DNA of 36,123 nucleotides from CAZBUK01 sp964495085. Its GTDB lineage: Bacteria; Bacteroidota; Ignavibacteria; T3Sed10-11. Location: assembly GCA_964495085.1 (NCBI GenBank), contig CAZBUK010000036.1, positions 1 through 36,123 of the forward strand, read 5' to 3'. Both the position numbers and the translations under genes were made by a program. The notes below the pieces were generated by a model. The model was not told the origin of the DNA and did not search any database. It saw only the letters and a list, made by a program, of their open reading frames with translations. Shown piece after piece: positions 25,042-32,864 of the stretch (the stretch's first letter is position 1; each line of letters opens with the position of its first letter).

Positions 25042-25836
25042 CTATTTTTTCTGTAATTTGAAGATTATAAAATCGCTTGAGTCTTCACGGAAGGCGGATC
25101 CTGAATAATCTCCGTAAACGACGGTGATCTCATAGCCTGTCTCTTGTGCCATTCCGACAAACTCTTCGTAAGTCGTCGGCCTGTAGTGAATACTCAAATT
25201 TCTCGATTCGATCCGCTCGTTCGAATCATTATAAAATTCGTAATATTGGGTCCCTGATACGATACCGCTCTTTTTATCGTAGGTATTGATCGCCGAGACG
25301 ATCATTGTCGTTCCGTCATCTGCGGGGTAACGGCCGAGCGTCCGCATGGTTCCGTCGACAGTCCGCAATTGTGATACGGGATTCCTGAGCGTACATATGA
25401 ATTCGCCGCCCGGTATCATATGCCGCGCGATATTCTGCAGAGCCATGGCCTGCTTACGCAGCGTGAGTATCTCGGACAGGGAGTGAAAGGGCAGAATAAC
25501 CATGCCGAACCTCTCGTCGAGCTCCATGTGCGCCGCATCCGCCATGATCATTCTGACCTTGAATTGTGTCCCGGCGATTTTTTCCCGGAACCGTTTGAGC
25601 ATCCCGGGTGAATGATCGACGCAGACGAGCCGCCGGTCCGCTTCCAGCAAGGGAATGGAGACTCTTCCGGTACCGCACATAAGTTCGAGAATTTCTCCGT
25701 CATACCCTTCCGTCTCGCGCAGGAAAAAAGGAATGTCGAAGTCGACCCTGACATACCGATCGTAAATATCGGCTACCTCGTCGAAGACGATGGGTTTCTT
25801 CCGGATATGCATAGGACTTCTCGATGTCATGCTCAT
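25042..25836 (-). CDS. Class I SAM-dependent methyltransferase
   Basis: The 264-residue protein has a Methyltransf_25-like core: motif I ELMCGTGRV (51-59), an acidic strand end CVDHSPGML, MADAAHMEL and LPFHSLSEIL. A second half of beta strands (YYEFYNDSNERIESR and IHYRPTTYEEF) probably covers the substrate site. The substrate cannot be predicted. The start at 25836 has no ribosome site; the ATG at 25812 (MHIRKKPIVF) has GAGAAG nearby and may be the true start. It stands alone between the thioesterase and DUF1801 genes. Confidence 0.85.
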   Translation of the reverse strand: MSMTSRSPMHIRKKPIVFDEVADIYDRYVRVDFDIPFFLRETEGYDGEILELMCGTGRVSIPLLEADRRLVCVDHSPGMLKRFREKIAGTQFKVRMIMADAAHMELDERFGMVILPFHSLSEILTLRKQAMALQNIARHMIPGGEFICTLRNPVSQLRTVDGTMRTLGRYPADDGTTMIVSAINTYDKKSGIVSGTQYYEFYNDSNERIESRNLSIHYRPTTYEEFVGMAQETGYEITVVYGDYSGSAFREDSSDFIIFKLQKK

Positions 25837-25990
25837 ATGTGTCGGTCAGAAGTGTGGCGGGCTCGATGTGTTCATACCGAACAAGCACCGGTACCCGTGA
25901 TGACTTGTGCGATTAAAAGAATTTTATCGCGCGGGTTGGTGCTTTATCAGTATACGGGTGAGCTACGGGAATTGAATTGATATATAGTAA

Positions 25991-26407
25991 TCAGGAGTAG
26001 CGCTTCTTGAGGTGAACGATCGATCGCGTGATGAGCTCTTTCAAAACTTCGGCATCAACATCTTCGTAAGCTTTGATGTACAGACAGGATTTCCCCGTTT
26101 TATACTTACCCAGTTTTTTCATCAGATCGGACTGTCCATCGAAACCTGACATAATATAAAGGGAAATGTTTTGTTTCCGCGGGGAGAAACCGACGAGGAA
26201 CCAGTCTCCTTCACGACCGCTCTCGTATTTGTAATGATAATCCCCGAAACCGACGATGCCCGATCCCCACATTTTCGGATCTTTCCCGGTGATCTGCCGC
26301 ATCAGCTTAAGGATCACGAAGCAATCGCGTTGTTTTTTCTCATCGGGTATAGCGCCGAGGAACTTCTCAACGTCCGCTTCGTTTTTTTTCGTTTTCAGTT
26401 CCGCCAT
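25991..26407 (-). CDS. DUF1801 domain protein
   Basis: The 138-residue protein matches the DUF1801 (YdhG-like) family, with an N-terminal helix (DVEKFLGAIPDEKKQRDC), MWGSGIVGFGDYHYKYESG and FSPRKQNISLYIMSGF. These small cytoplasmic proteins have no firmly known function. A perfect 9-base inverted repeat lies immediately upstream and runs up to the start codon, which suggests control of its expression. The C-terminal basic stretch (HLKKRYS) follows the family. Confidence 0.8.
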   Translation of the reverse strand: MAELKTKKNEADVEKFLGAIPDEKKQRDCFVILKLMRQITGKDPKMWGSGIVGFGDYHYKYESGREGDWFLVGFSPRKQNISLYIMSGFDGQSDLMKKLGKYKTGKSCLYIKAYEDVDAEVLKELITRSIVHLKKRYS

Positions 26408-26473
26408 CTCACGATCGCTCGTGTCTTTGTCAAAATGAGTTCCGTATGCGAAGATATGTCCGGGGATCGTGAG
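26408..26473 (-). promoter_or_regulatory. Inverted repeat abutting the DUF1801 start codon
   Basis: CTCACGATC (26408-26416) and GATCGTGAG (26465-26473) are exact inverse copies with 48 bases between. In transcript orientation the second arm ends directly at the ATG, so the folded leader would hide the ribosome site. A dimeric repressor site is the other option. The rest of the gene-free stretch up to 26736 shows nothing I can name. Confidence 0.35.
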
Positions 26474-26736
26474 ATCAGGCTTCGGGGAGATCAGATACTA
26501 CCGAATTATACGTGCCCGAACGGAGAACCGCACTAAACCAATCCTTCCGGTTCCGCCGTCAAAATGATCGGCGAGAAAAGCCGAGGTATCCGGAATCAAT
26601 CGCGGTCTCGACGTTGGGAATAATGTAGATTCGACTATACGCACAGATTGGGACCCGAAACCGCGGAGAGAATGCTCCGCGACGGATTTTCAGTAGTGCA
26701 CCGTTACTTCCGGCAACTCGCCGTCGCCGATTGATC

Positions 26737-27042
26737 TTACCAACCCTGTCTTCCGCCGCCACCGCTCCTTCGCTTTCCGCCTCCTCCCTTCCTGTTGTCC
26801 GAGCGCGGACGGGCTTCATTAACCACCAGATTCCTCCCCTTCATATCCTTCCCATTCAGTCCGGTCATCGCCGCCTGGGCCTCTGCCTGTCCCTGCATTT
26901 CCACAAATCCGAATCCTCTCGACTCTCCGCTGAACATATCCTTAATGATCGTTACTCTCGTAACCTTTCCGAACGTTTCGAACTCCTGTTTCAGTTCATC
27001 CTCGGTAACTTCGCGCGACAGATTGCCGACATAAATATTCAT
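26737..27042 (-). CDS. RRM-domain RNA-binding protein
   Basis: The 101-residue protein is one RNA recognition motif with a basic glycine-rich tail. RNP2 is IYVGNL at residues 3-8 and RNP1 is RGFGFVEM near 42-49; the tail is KGGGGKRRSGGGGRQGW. Bacterial proteins of this form bind single-stranded RNA and are often cold-induced, but a specific role is not established. AAAGGAA lies six bases ahead of the ATG. A long leader (27043-27260) with hairpins precedes it, in keeping with RNA-level control. Confidence 0.93.
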   Translation of the reverse strand: MNIYVGNLSREVTEDELKQEFETFGKVTRVTIIKDMFSGESRGFGFVEMQGQAEAQAAMTGLNGKDMKGRNLVVNEARPRSDNRKGGGGKRRSGGGGRQGW

Positions 27043-27259
27043 GTAAAATTCCTTTGGGTGTATAAATGATTTTTGTTGATGAGTAAGCTTCGTTATCCCG
27101 CGCTCCTGGAGCGGTTCTAATAAGCGAAGTCTTCTCCGGCACTATACGCTTTCCCAGCGTTCCCTAGAGGGGCGCGCCCGGTGTGTCTGCACGGGTGGGA
27201 TGGCTGGTTGGGAGTCCATCTGCGTTCCGTAATCGAACGGATAGTGTTCATGAATTATA
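27043..27259 (-). promoter_or_regulatory. Long structured leader of the RRM gene
   Basis: About 200 bases separate the likely promoter from the start codon. Near 27090-27131 a hairpin can form: CGCTC/GAGCG around three bases, flanked by GCTTCGTTAT with ATAAGCGAAG as imperfect outer arms. Long folded leaders are common in cold-responsive genes. No open frame is present in the leader. Confidence 0.35.
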
Positions 27260-27293
27260 CCTGAAATATAACGGAATAATCCTAAAAATCAAA
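27254..27293 (-). promoter_or_regulatory. Candidate promoter of the RRM gene
   Basis: On the minus strand, TTTG (27293-27290), 19 bases, then TATATTTC (27270-27263) match the Bacteroidota consensus TTTG-N19-TAnnTTTG with one difference. A perfect sigma70 -10 box, TATAAT, lies just downstream at 27259-27254 but lacks a good -35 box. Either could drive the gene. Confidence 0.35.
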
Positions 27294-27330
27294 TTTTTGA
27301 ATGACCGACACGATGCCGAACCGGCCTCTT

Positions 27331-27840
27331 TTATCCTTCGGGGGAGATGCTGAACGTCCTTATAAGATTGTAGTTCAGATCGGTTTCGATCTCCTCCATA
27401 TTACGATCGAGCATCTGAAGGGTCGTATCGTTGAATAGACGATACCCCCGCCTTACTTCCGAGTGCTCGGGATTGATGACAAAGATCACCGCACGTTCCC
27501 CGTCTACGAAGCCGAGCTGCGTTCTAAAGGGTCCGTATGATGAGAAAGTATTGGAGTTTCCGTTCTCTATTCCGAGATATTTTTCCGTGAGCAGATAGGT
27601 GAGGTTGTCATGTATGAAGATGAGCCGGGTCTCAATGCCCTCACAATCCGCGCAGGGGAGCGTTCCTTCGAACGCGGTTACGTCCTCGTACCTTCCGCTC
27701 TCGATATCGAGCAGCAAGCGGTCCATCGAAAGATCCCCTGTTTTCTGAAAGGCTGTTTCGGAAGATTCCCTGCCGCTGCAACCGAGCAGAATTACGAAAA
27801 TAACGGCCGGTATCGACGCAGAGAGCGTCCCCTTGCTCAT
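27331..27840 (-). CDS. NlpE-like lipoprotein
   Basis: The 169-residue protein has a signal peptide ending in a clean lipobox (ILLGC, cysteine 21) and then the NlpE N-terminal domain: FEGTLPCADCEGIETRLIF with its CxxC pair, and a beta barrel (YLLTEKYLG, SSYGPFRTQLG). In enterobacteria, NlpE is an outer-membrane lipoprotein that reports copper and surface stress. Whether this one signals is unknown. Only the N-terminal domain is present. A 16-base perfect palindrome lies about 50 bases upstream. Confidence 0.85.
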   Translation of the reverse strand: MSKGTLSASIPAVIFVILLGCSGRESSETAFQKTGDLSMDRLLLDIESGRYEDVTAFEGTLPCADCEGIETRLIFIHDNLTYLLTEKYLGIENGNSNTFSSYGPFRTQLGFVDGERAVIFVINPEHSEVRRGYRLFNDTTLQMLDRNMEEIETDLNYNLIRTFSISPEG

Positions 27841-27890
27841 TTTATGCTTTCCTCTGCCATATACATACTAAGATGTCGGTGATTTAAAGG

Positions 27891-27906
27891 TAATAAAATT
27901 TTATTA
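27891..27906. promoter_or_regulatory. 16-base AT palindrome in the NlpE/AKR divergent region
   Basis: TAATAAAATTTTATTA is a perfect palindrome between the divergent NlpE-like and aldo/keto reductase genes. Its position suits an operator. AT-rich palindromes also arise easily by chance in AT-rich DNA. Confidence 0.25.
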
Positions 27907-28065
27907 TATCTCAATACTCCCTGTATGTTCCCATTGAATAATAGACATAATGGTGCTATTTTACCCATCTGTTGGGCCTTCATATTTTTGAGCCCGGCAG
28001 TCGTGCCGTCGATACCCGGTTGACGGCCGTATGGAAATCGATGCAAATTTCGTAAAACAATCGCT

Positions 28066-29058
28066 ATGGAATACAGACAATTTGGCAAAACGGATCTCTC
28101 GGTGAGCGTTATCGGGTTCGGGGCTTGGGGAATCGGAGGGGGCGCACTCGCGGGCGATGCGGTGATCGGATGGGGAGATGTCGACGATACGGTCTCGGTC
28201 CGGGCTCTACACCGTGCTTATGACCGCGGTATCAATTTTATCGACACGGCAGACTTCTACGGCCTTGGCCATTCCGAAGAGGTTATCGGTAAAACGTTCG
28301 GAAACCGTCACGACATCGTGATCGCCACAAAGGTCGGTCATTCGCTCGGATCCGACGGTACCATCTCGGTCGACTATTCCGCGAAACATATTACCGGAGC
28401 CTGCGAGCAAAGTCTCAGGAGACTCAGAAGAGAGACCATAGATCTGTACCAGCTTCATTCCGCCCGGGTCATGCATCTCGAAACGGGTGAATGCACCCAG
28501 GCGATGGAGCAGCTCAGGGAAAGCGGCAAGATCAGGTACTGGGGACTTTCGCTCAATACTTTCAATCCACACCCCGAAGCGGATTATATGATGGAGCATA
28601 GTCTCGGTCACGGTCTTCAGCTTGTCCTCAACGTCCTGAACCAACGTTCCTTGCCTATCATCCGGCGGGCATCTGAAGCCGGGTACGGTCTCATCGCACG
28701 GATGCCGCTACAGTTCGGTCTGCTCACGGGAAAGTTCAATGCATCGTCCACTTTCGCCGCCAACGATCACCGATCCTTCAGACTTGCAGCTCCGCTGCTT
28801 GAAAAACTTTTAACCGAGTTGAAGAGCTATTGGGACCTCACCGAAGGCCTCGACATCTCCAAGACAGCTCTCAGTCTCTCCTTCTGTGCCAGCGTGCCGG
28901 GCATCTCGACGGTTATCCCGGGAATTAAAACCCCCGAACAGGCCGATACAGACACGGCCGGTATCACAAATCTAAGCAATGAGGCGCTGCAAAGCATTAT
29001 CGAGCTCGGCGAGCGGCGATTTAAACCTCTGATGCCGCTCCTCGAAGAGGCAGGGTAG
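28066..29058 (+). CDS. Aldo/keto reductase
   Basis: The 330-residue NADPH-dependent oxidoreductase has the family's barrel, with catalytic Asp and Tyr in FIDTADFYG, Lys in IATKVGHS and His in YQLHSAR. The C-terminal cofactor site is in VIPGIKTPEQA. The N-terminal MEYRQFGKTDLSVSVIGFG is typical of the AKR11/12-like bacterial group. The substrate cannot be told. The gene is divergent from the NlpE-like gene. A 7-base inverted repeat (TTCGTTT/AAACGAA, 29076-29098) follows its stop but lacks a T-run. Confidence 0.9.
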   Translation: MEYRQFGKTDLSVSVIGFGAWGIGGGALAGDAVIGWGDVDDTVSVRALHRAYDRGINFIDTADFYGLGHSEEVIGKTFGNRHDIVIATKVGHSLGSDGTISVDYSAKHITGACEQSLRRLRRETIDLYQLHSARVMHLETGECTQAMEQLRESGKIRYWGLSLNTFNPHPEADYMMEHSLGHGLQLVLNVLNQRSLPIIRRASEAGYGLIARMPLQFGLLTGKFNASSTFAANDHRSFRLAAPLLEKLLTELKSYWDLTEGLDISKTALSLSFCASVPGISTVIPGIKTPEQADTDTAGITNLSNEALQSIIELGERRFKPLMPLLEEAG

Positions 29059-29140
29059 GACTGAATCCGCTGTATTTCGTTTATACGGAACAAACGAACG
29101 TCGCCTTCAATCGTCCGGAACAATAAATCCGCGCCGCCTC

Positions 29141-29169
29141 TTGACATTATTAGAACTCACGCTTATCTT
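29141..29169 (+). promoter_or_regulatory. Candidate promoter for the tyrosinase operon
   Basis: A perfect -35 box TTGACA (29141-29146) and TATCTT (29164-29169) are 17 bases apart. The site lies about 265 bases before the tyrosinase start, which would leave a long leader that includes the 7-base repeats. Confidence 0.35.
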
Positions 29170-29358
29170 TCGCAGGAAATACGAATTTCCGGGTAACACC
29201 GTCCAGGCAAAATGTTGTACTCACGCCACAATCCGATCGGCAGCAGAGCAGCAGATATCGATATACGAATCTCCAATGTTCCCGGTTTACGGATAATTCG
29301 ACACTTCAAATATCATCTTGCGATCACAGTCTGAAGTGGACGATATACAACTCATTCA

Positions 29359-29379
29359 GTCTTCCGTCTTCCGTCTTCC
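29359..29379. repeat. Short heptad array (GTCTTCC x3)
   Basis: GTCTTCC occurs three times in tandem, followed by a degenerate unit (GTATTCT). A longer array of different 7-base units is present at 34048-34124. Both lie between genes. Confidence 0.6.
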
Positions 29380-29433
29380 GTATTCTGATTTTCACCTTAA
29401 ACAATCCCACCACTTAACAAGGAGATGAGCGCT

Positions 29434-30945
29434 ATGAAGAAGGATCCGTTGTTAGACGTCTTTGAATGGCTGGCGCCGTATATTTCGTCCCGCAGAAAAT
29501 TTATCCGCAATATGAGCGCAGGCGCCGCCCTTCTCCTCCTCCTCGGAACCGGCGGTTGCGAATCAATTGCAGATAAAATACGCAACCGGCCGATAAGACG
29601 CAGGGTTAATCCGGGATCCCCCGATTCCATGGCTTCGATCGAGATATATAAGGACGCAATCAATCTGATGAACGCACTGCCAAACTCCGATCCCCGGAGC
29701 TGGGTCAACCAGTCCATCATCCATGGCAACCTTCCTCCCGGCGGATTCAATAAATGTCCGCATGGCAGTTGGTTCTTTCTCCCCTGGCACCGTGCATATC
29801 TCTTCTACTTCGAACAGATCTGCCGTACGCTCACCGGAGAAGCAAAATTCGGATTGCCTTATTGGAACTGGGCGATGAACAATTCCATTCCCTCGCCGTT
29901 CTGGGAATCCGGGAGTCCGCTCCTCTACAGTCCGCGGACAGCCACCTCAGCGAGTGTCGCGAACACAAGCATTGTCGGACACAGCAACATGGAAACGATC
30001 CTGAGTCAAACCAATTTTCTGCTCTTCGGCAGCTCTCCCACTTCGCAGGGACAACTGGAGAGTGGACCCCACAACTATATTCACGGTTTTGTCGGCGGGC
30101 ATATGAGTACCGGCGGCTCACCGCGGGATCCGATATTCTGGACGCATCATAATATGATCGACTATTGTTGGGTGGATTGGAACATCAACAGAGGAAACGA
30201 CAACACTGACGACACCACCTGGGCACAGCACACGTGGACCGATCATTTCGTCGACGGAAGCGGTAATCAGGCCGAAATCTCCGTTCTTACAACGCTCCTC
30301 ATGCCGTATCTGTCATATCAGTACGAACCGAGTCAGATCGGGACGGCGTCACCGGCCGATGTGATCGCCGGACTCAGCGACAGCGGTTTGAAGCAGCTCA
30401 GATCGCGTCTCGAAAAGGGAGTCCCCGTAAAATACGAGATTAAGAGGAGATTGCCCTTCAGCCGGGGTATGGAGTTAAATACCGCCCGCCCCGTTGCGAG
30501 AGAGCTTCCCCTCGCACCGGGCGATCTGGGCCGCATATTCGAAGCCGAGGTTCCTGAGAGAGCGCTTGTCAATATCGGTTTCGCTTCGAAACCTCAAACG
30601 AACGATTTCTTCGTGAGAGTGTTTGTAAATAAGAGGGACGCTACGATACAAACAGGTACCGACGATGTGCATTACGCAGGCAGCTTCGCGTTCTTCGGTA
30701 CGGCGCAGATGCAGGGCATGGGGCATGAGCACCACGACCTGCCCGAGCTCGTGGTTGACATAACGGACACGCTCAGGCGACTAAAAGCCGGAAATATGCT
30801 GCCCGACAACACACCGGTTACGCTGCACTTCGTCGCGGTGCCGGTAGAAGAAGGACGTGTGGTGAGACAGGAATCGATCATATTCCGCAATCTCGAGCTG
30901 CACATCAGTGAACTCTCCGTCGGAGAGAAGGAGATGAGACAATAA
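29434..30945 (+). CDS. Tat-exported tyrosinase/polyphenol-oxidase-like lipoprotein
   Basis: The 503-residue type 3 copper protein should oxidise phenols in the envelope. A twin-arginine signal (SRRKFI, residues 19-24) precedes a hydrophobic run and Cys42 (GTGGC), suggesting export as a folded lipoprotein. Copper ligands: His97, His110 and His119 (CuA), His213 and His217, then His238 or His239 (CuB; DPIFWTHHN). Cys108-x-His110 matches the thioether-forming C-x-H of fungal tyrosinases. Glu209 and Asn214, around His213, match the water-keeper pair of plant enzymes. A C-terminal beta-sandwich domain (about 350-490) recalls the plant shielding domain. AAGGAG sits nine bases before the ATG at 29434; the ATG at 29425 touches it and is unlikely. 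Confidence 0.9.
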   Translation: MKKDPLLDVFEWLAPYISSRRKFIRNMSAGAALLLLLGTGGCESIADKIRNRPIRRRVNPGSPDSMASIEIYKDAINLMNALPNSDPRSWVNQSIIHGNLPPGGFNKCPHGSWFFLPWHRAYLFYFEQICRTLTGEAKFGLPYWNWAMNNSIPSPFWESGSPLLYSPRTATSASVANTSIVGHSNMETILSQTNFLLFGSSPTSQGQLESGPHNYIHGFVGGHMSTGGSPRDPIFWTHHNMIDYCWVDWNINRGNDNTDDTTWAQHTWTDHFVDGSGNQAEISVLTTLLMPYLSYQYEPSQIGTASPADVIAGLSDSGLKQLRSRLEKGVPVKYEIKRRLPFSRGMELNTARPVARELPLAPGDLGRIFEAEVPERALVNIGFASKPQTNDFFVRVFVNKRDATIQTGTDDVHYAGSFAFFGTAQMQGMGHEHHDLPELVVDITDTLRRLKAGNMLPDNTPVTLHFVAVPVEEGRVVRQESIIFRNLELHISELSVGEKEMRQ

Positions 30946-30953
30946 CACCGAAA

Positions 30954-31412
30954 GTGCTGATCCTTCCGGTAATTTTATTATTCATGGTCAATATTCGGAG
31001 CGCCGGGGAATTTCCCGGCGCATCCGAAACGACCGGTGTTTATCTGGATACGCTCTTCATCAGCACCTCGCAGCCGGTCCTGACAATTCGACATGTTCCC
31101 GACGGGATTCCGGAAGTCCTGGAGATCGACGTGACGGTGGTTGAAAACGATAGTCTGATAAACTTTTTCATCGAAGTGTTCATCATTGCACCGGACCGCG
31201 ATTCGGTACGGATTGGGACGGTAACACCATTCCCCATCGACGCATGGGGGAGATTTATCCTCGGCGTCGATGCGGCCGTTGAAAAACTCCGCCGGGGACC
31301 GGAAGAGATCGGGGAGCCGCTCGCGCTCCAGTTCATGCTCAGACAGGAAAATCTCAACGCTCCGGTTATCGTCCATATCGACTCGGTCAACTGGTTCTTT
31401 CCGGATAGTTGA
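30954..31412 (+). CDS. Small secreted protein paired with the tyrosinase
   Basis: The 152-residue protein begins at a GTG eight bases after the tyrosinase stop and has a signal peptide (VILLFMVNIRSAG). No known family was recognised. By eye, its body resembles the tyrosinase C-terminal domain: INFFIEVFII against NDFFVRVFVN, then LGVDAAVEKLRRG against VDITDTLRRLKAG, and LALQFMLRQ against VTLHFVAVP. It may be a free copy of that beta-sandwich, perhaps a shield or copper-loading partner as caddie proteins are for Streptomyces tyrosinase. That role is inference. No conserved metal-binding cluster is visible, which weakens a metallochaperone reading. Confidence 0.7.
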   Translation: MLILPVILLFMVNIRSAGEFPGASETTGVYLDTLFISTSQPVLTIRHVPDGIPEVLEIDVTVVENDSLINFFIEVFIIAPDRDSVRIGTVTPFPIDAWGRFILGVDAAVEKLRRGPEEIGEPLALQFMLRQENLNAPVIVHIDSVNWFFPDS

Positions 31413-31543
31413 AACGGAAATAACCGATCACAAATCCGCCATACGTTGGTGAATTAATAGTTGCAATCGATCACACATCGAAAGGTATCCGTCCGGCGGG
31501 TTAAATAACTATATATGTCCATACAGGCTGTATCATAACTGTT

Positions 31544-32161
31544 TTATACCCCTGCGGGACCATGCGTATGCTCCCATAAATGACCGAGTCGTTTTTTTCC
31601 TCTGAGCGTTGTCTCGAAATAGACACCCAGTATTTTTTCATATACCGAAGGAAAATCGTGATGGTCTCCCCTCTTGGTTGCCACACAATCGCCCGGACCG
31701 ACGGTATACAACTTCCGTTCGGTCATAACCAAACCACGGCCGTCGATGATGATCCAGTATTCGTCGAAATCGTGATAGTGGCAATCGAAATCCGTTTGTT
31801 TCGGATAGAGAACGGGATCGCCCTTATTACTCGGATTATCGCTGTTCTCGAGTGTAAATACACCGCATCCTCCGATCTCGTCTCCCCATCTGCCGCATAC
31901 CCGCGCGATCGCCGAAGACTGCCGTGCCGTCAACGAATAGGTGCGAATTCCCTGTTCGATGTCCGCATACTCACCCGCCGGAATATTCCTCCGGATATCG
32001 GTAGCTGACAAGATACAATCGCCGCTACCGATAAATATTCTTTCTTTTTCGCTTGCCCTGACGTACCGGTGTGTTTTTCCCTCACCGAGCCGGACCATAT
32101 CGAAATATTCCATCTCGCACCAAGAGGGCGCTTCCCCCCGACCGCTTCTGAAGATCGGCAT
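31544..32161 (-). CDS. Cupin-domain protein
   Basis: The 205-residue protein has one clear C-terminal cupin: motif 1 in CHYHDFDEYWIIIDGRG (His-x-His, then Glu and Gly) and motif 2 in GPGDCVATKRGDHHDFP, with the metal-binding His. The N-terminal half (IFIGSGDCILS and IPAGEY) may be a second, degenerate cupin. It probably binds a metal and a small acid or sugar; catalysis is unproven. It is the last gene of the minus-strand cluster that contains two sugar-type oxidoreductases. No ribosome site is evident. Confidence 0.8.
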   Translation of the reverse strand: MPIFRSGRGEAPSWCEMEYFDMVRLGEGKTHRYVRASEKERIFIGSGDCILSATDIRRNIPAGEYADIEQGIRTYSLTARQSSAIARVCGRWGDEIGGCGVFTLENSDNPSNKGDPVLYPKQTDFDCHYHDFDEYWIIIDGRGLVMTERKLYTVGPGDCVATKRGDHHDFPSVYEKILGVYFETTLRGKKRLGHLWEHTHGPAGV

Positions 32162-32235
32162 ATACGTTACTATTTATTGAGGATTAAACACAGGAGCCTG
32201 TGCATACTGCATTCCGAATGACTGAAACAAACGAT

Positions 32236-32763
32236 TCAGAAGACTCTCAATTCCCGCTTCACATCGAAATTTTTTTCTACCCATCCCGAAAGTCGTTCGC
32301 CGAGCCGCCGGCACGAAGCGATGTCCTCATCGTTACGAGGCTCTCCTGCCGCGATCGAGCCGTAGTGAAGTGTGTGCTTATCCGCAACGTAGTCCGTCAC
32401 GCCGAAGACCAGAAATCCGAAATTCATTAAGACCGTCAGCATCGATTGGCAGCTTATCTCCCCGCCGCCGCCCCATCCGCCCGAAGACGAAAAGGCACAG
32501 CCAATTCGTCCATCGATCTTTCCCCAGTACGGAAACATCGCTTCGTCCCAGAATTTCTTCATCTTCCAAGACAGCAAACCCATCTGTGTCGGAGATCCGA
32601 CCGCGAGACCCTCGCACCAGATAACATCTCCGGGTGTCGCCTTATCCACAGAACGGATCAGTACTTCGGATTGACCGTTCGCGTTTGCACCTTCCGCGAC
32701 AAGCTCCGCCATCTTCCTGGTATTCCCGGTCGTTGTGTCGTATAAAACGAGTACTCGTCCCAT
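32236..32763 (-). CDS. Flavodoxin-like/WrbA-like protein
   Basis: The 175-residue protein binds FMN: the phosphate loop is DTTTGNTRKMAE (9-20), followed by VGSPTQMGLLSWKMKKFWDE and the flavin-contact stretch AFSSSGGWGGGGE. The layout fits NAD(P)H:quinone oxidoreductases of the WrbA type, though it is shorter than WrbA itself (about 198). It likely carries out two-electron reduction in the cytoplasm. It lies about 100 bases downstream of an oxidoreductase gene on the same strand. Confidence 0.85.
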   Translation of the reverse strand: MGRVLVLYDTTTGNTRKMAELVAEGANANGQSEVLIRSVDKATPGDVIWCEGLAVGSPTQMGLLSWKMKKFWDEAMFPYWGKIDGRIGCAFSSSGGWGGGGEISCQSMLTVLMNFGFLVFGVTDYVADKHTLHYGSIAAGEPRNDEDIASCRRLGERLSGWVEKNFDVKRELRVF

Positions 32764-32864
32764 AGTGATTACCGGAGATATTGAAATGATGATTCGTTAA
32801 GAAACAATCTCTGAACAATTGCAAATTCGATCGGCCATCGTCGAACGATCCGGCATCCACCGTT

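Larger units (their letters stand above)
29059..29433. other. Gene-free region upstream of the tyrosinase gene
   Basis: I see no gene here. It contains the inverted repeat after the aldo/keto reductase gene, a candidate promoter at 29141-29169, and a short array of 7-base repeats at 29359-29379. The ribosome site AAGGAG at 29419-29424 belongs to the tyrosinase gene. Confidence 0.5.

Noticed and set aside
26559..26819. 86-residue minus-strand frame overlapping the RRM gene end
   Set aside because: It overlaps the 3' end of a clear RRM gene in another frame and has no recognisable features.
27837..28088. 83-residue minus-strand frame in the divergent region
   Set aside because: It spans the starts of two divergent genes and covers the AT palindrome; no ribosome site or family pattern.
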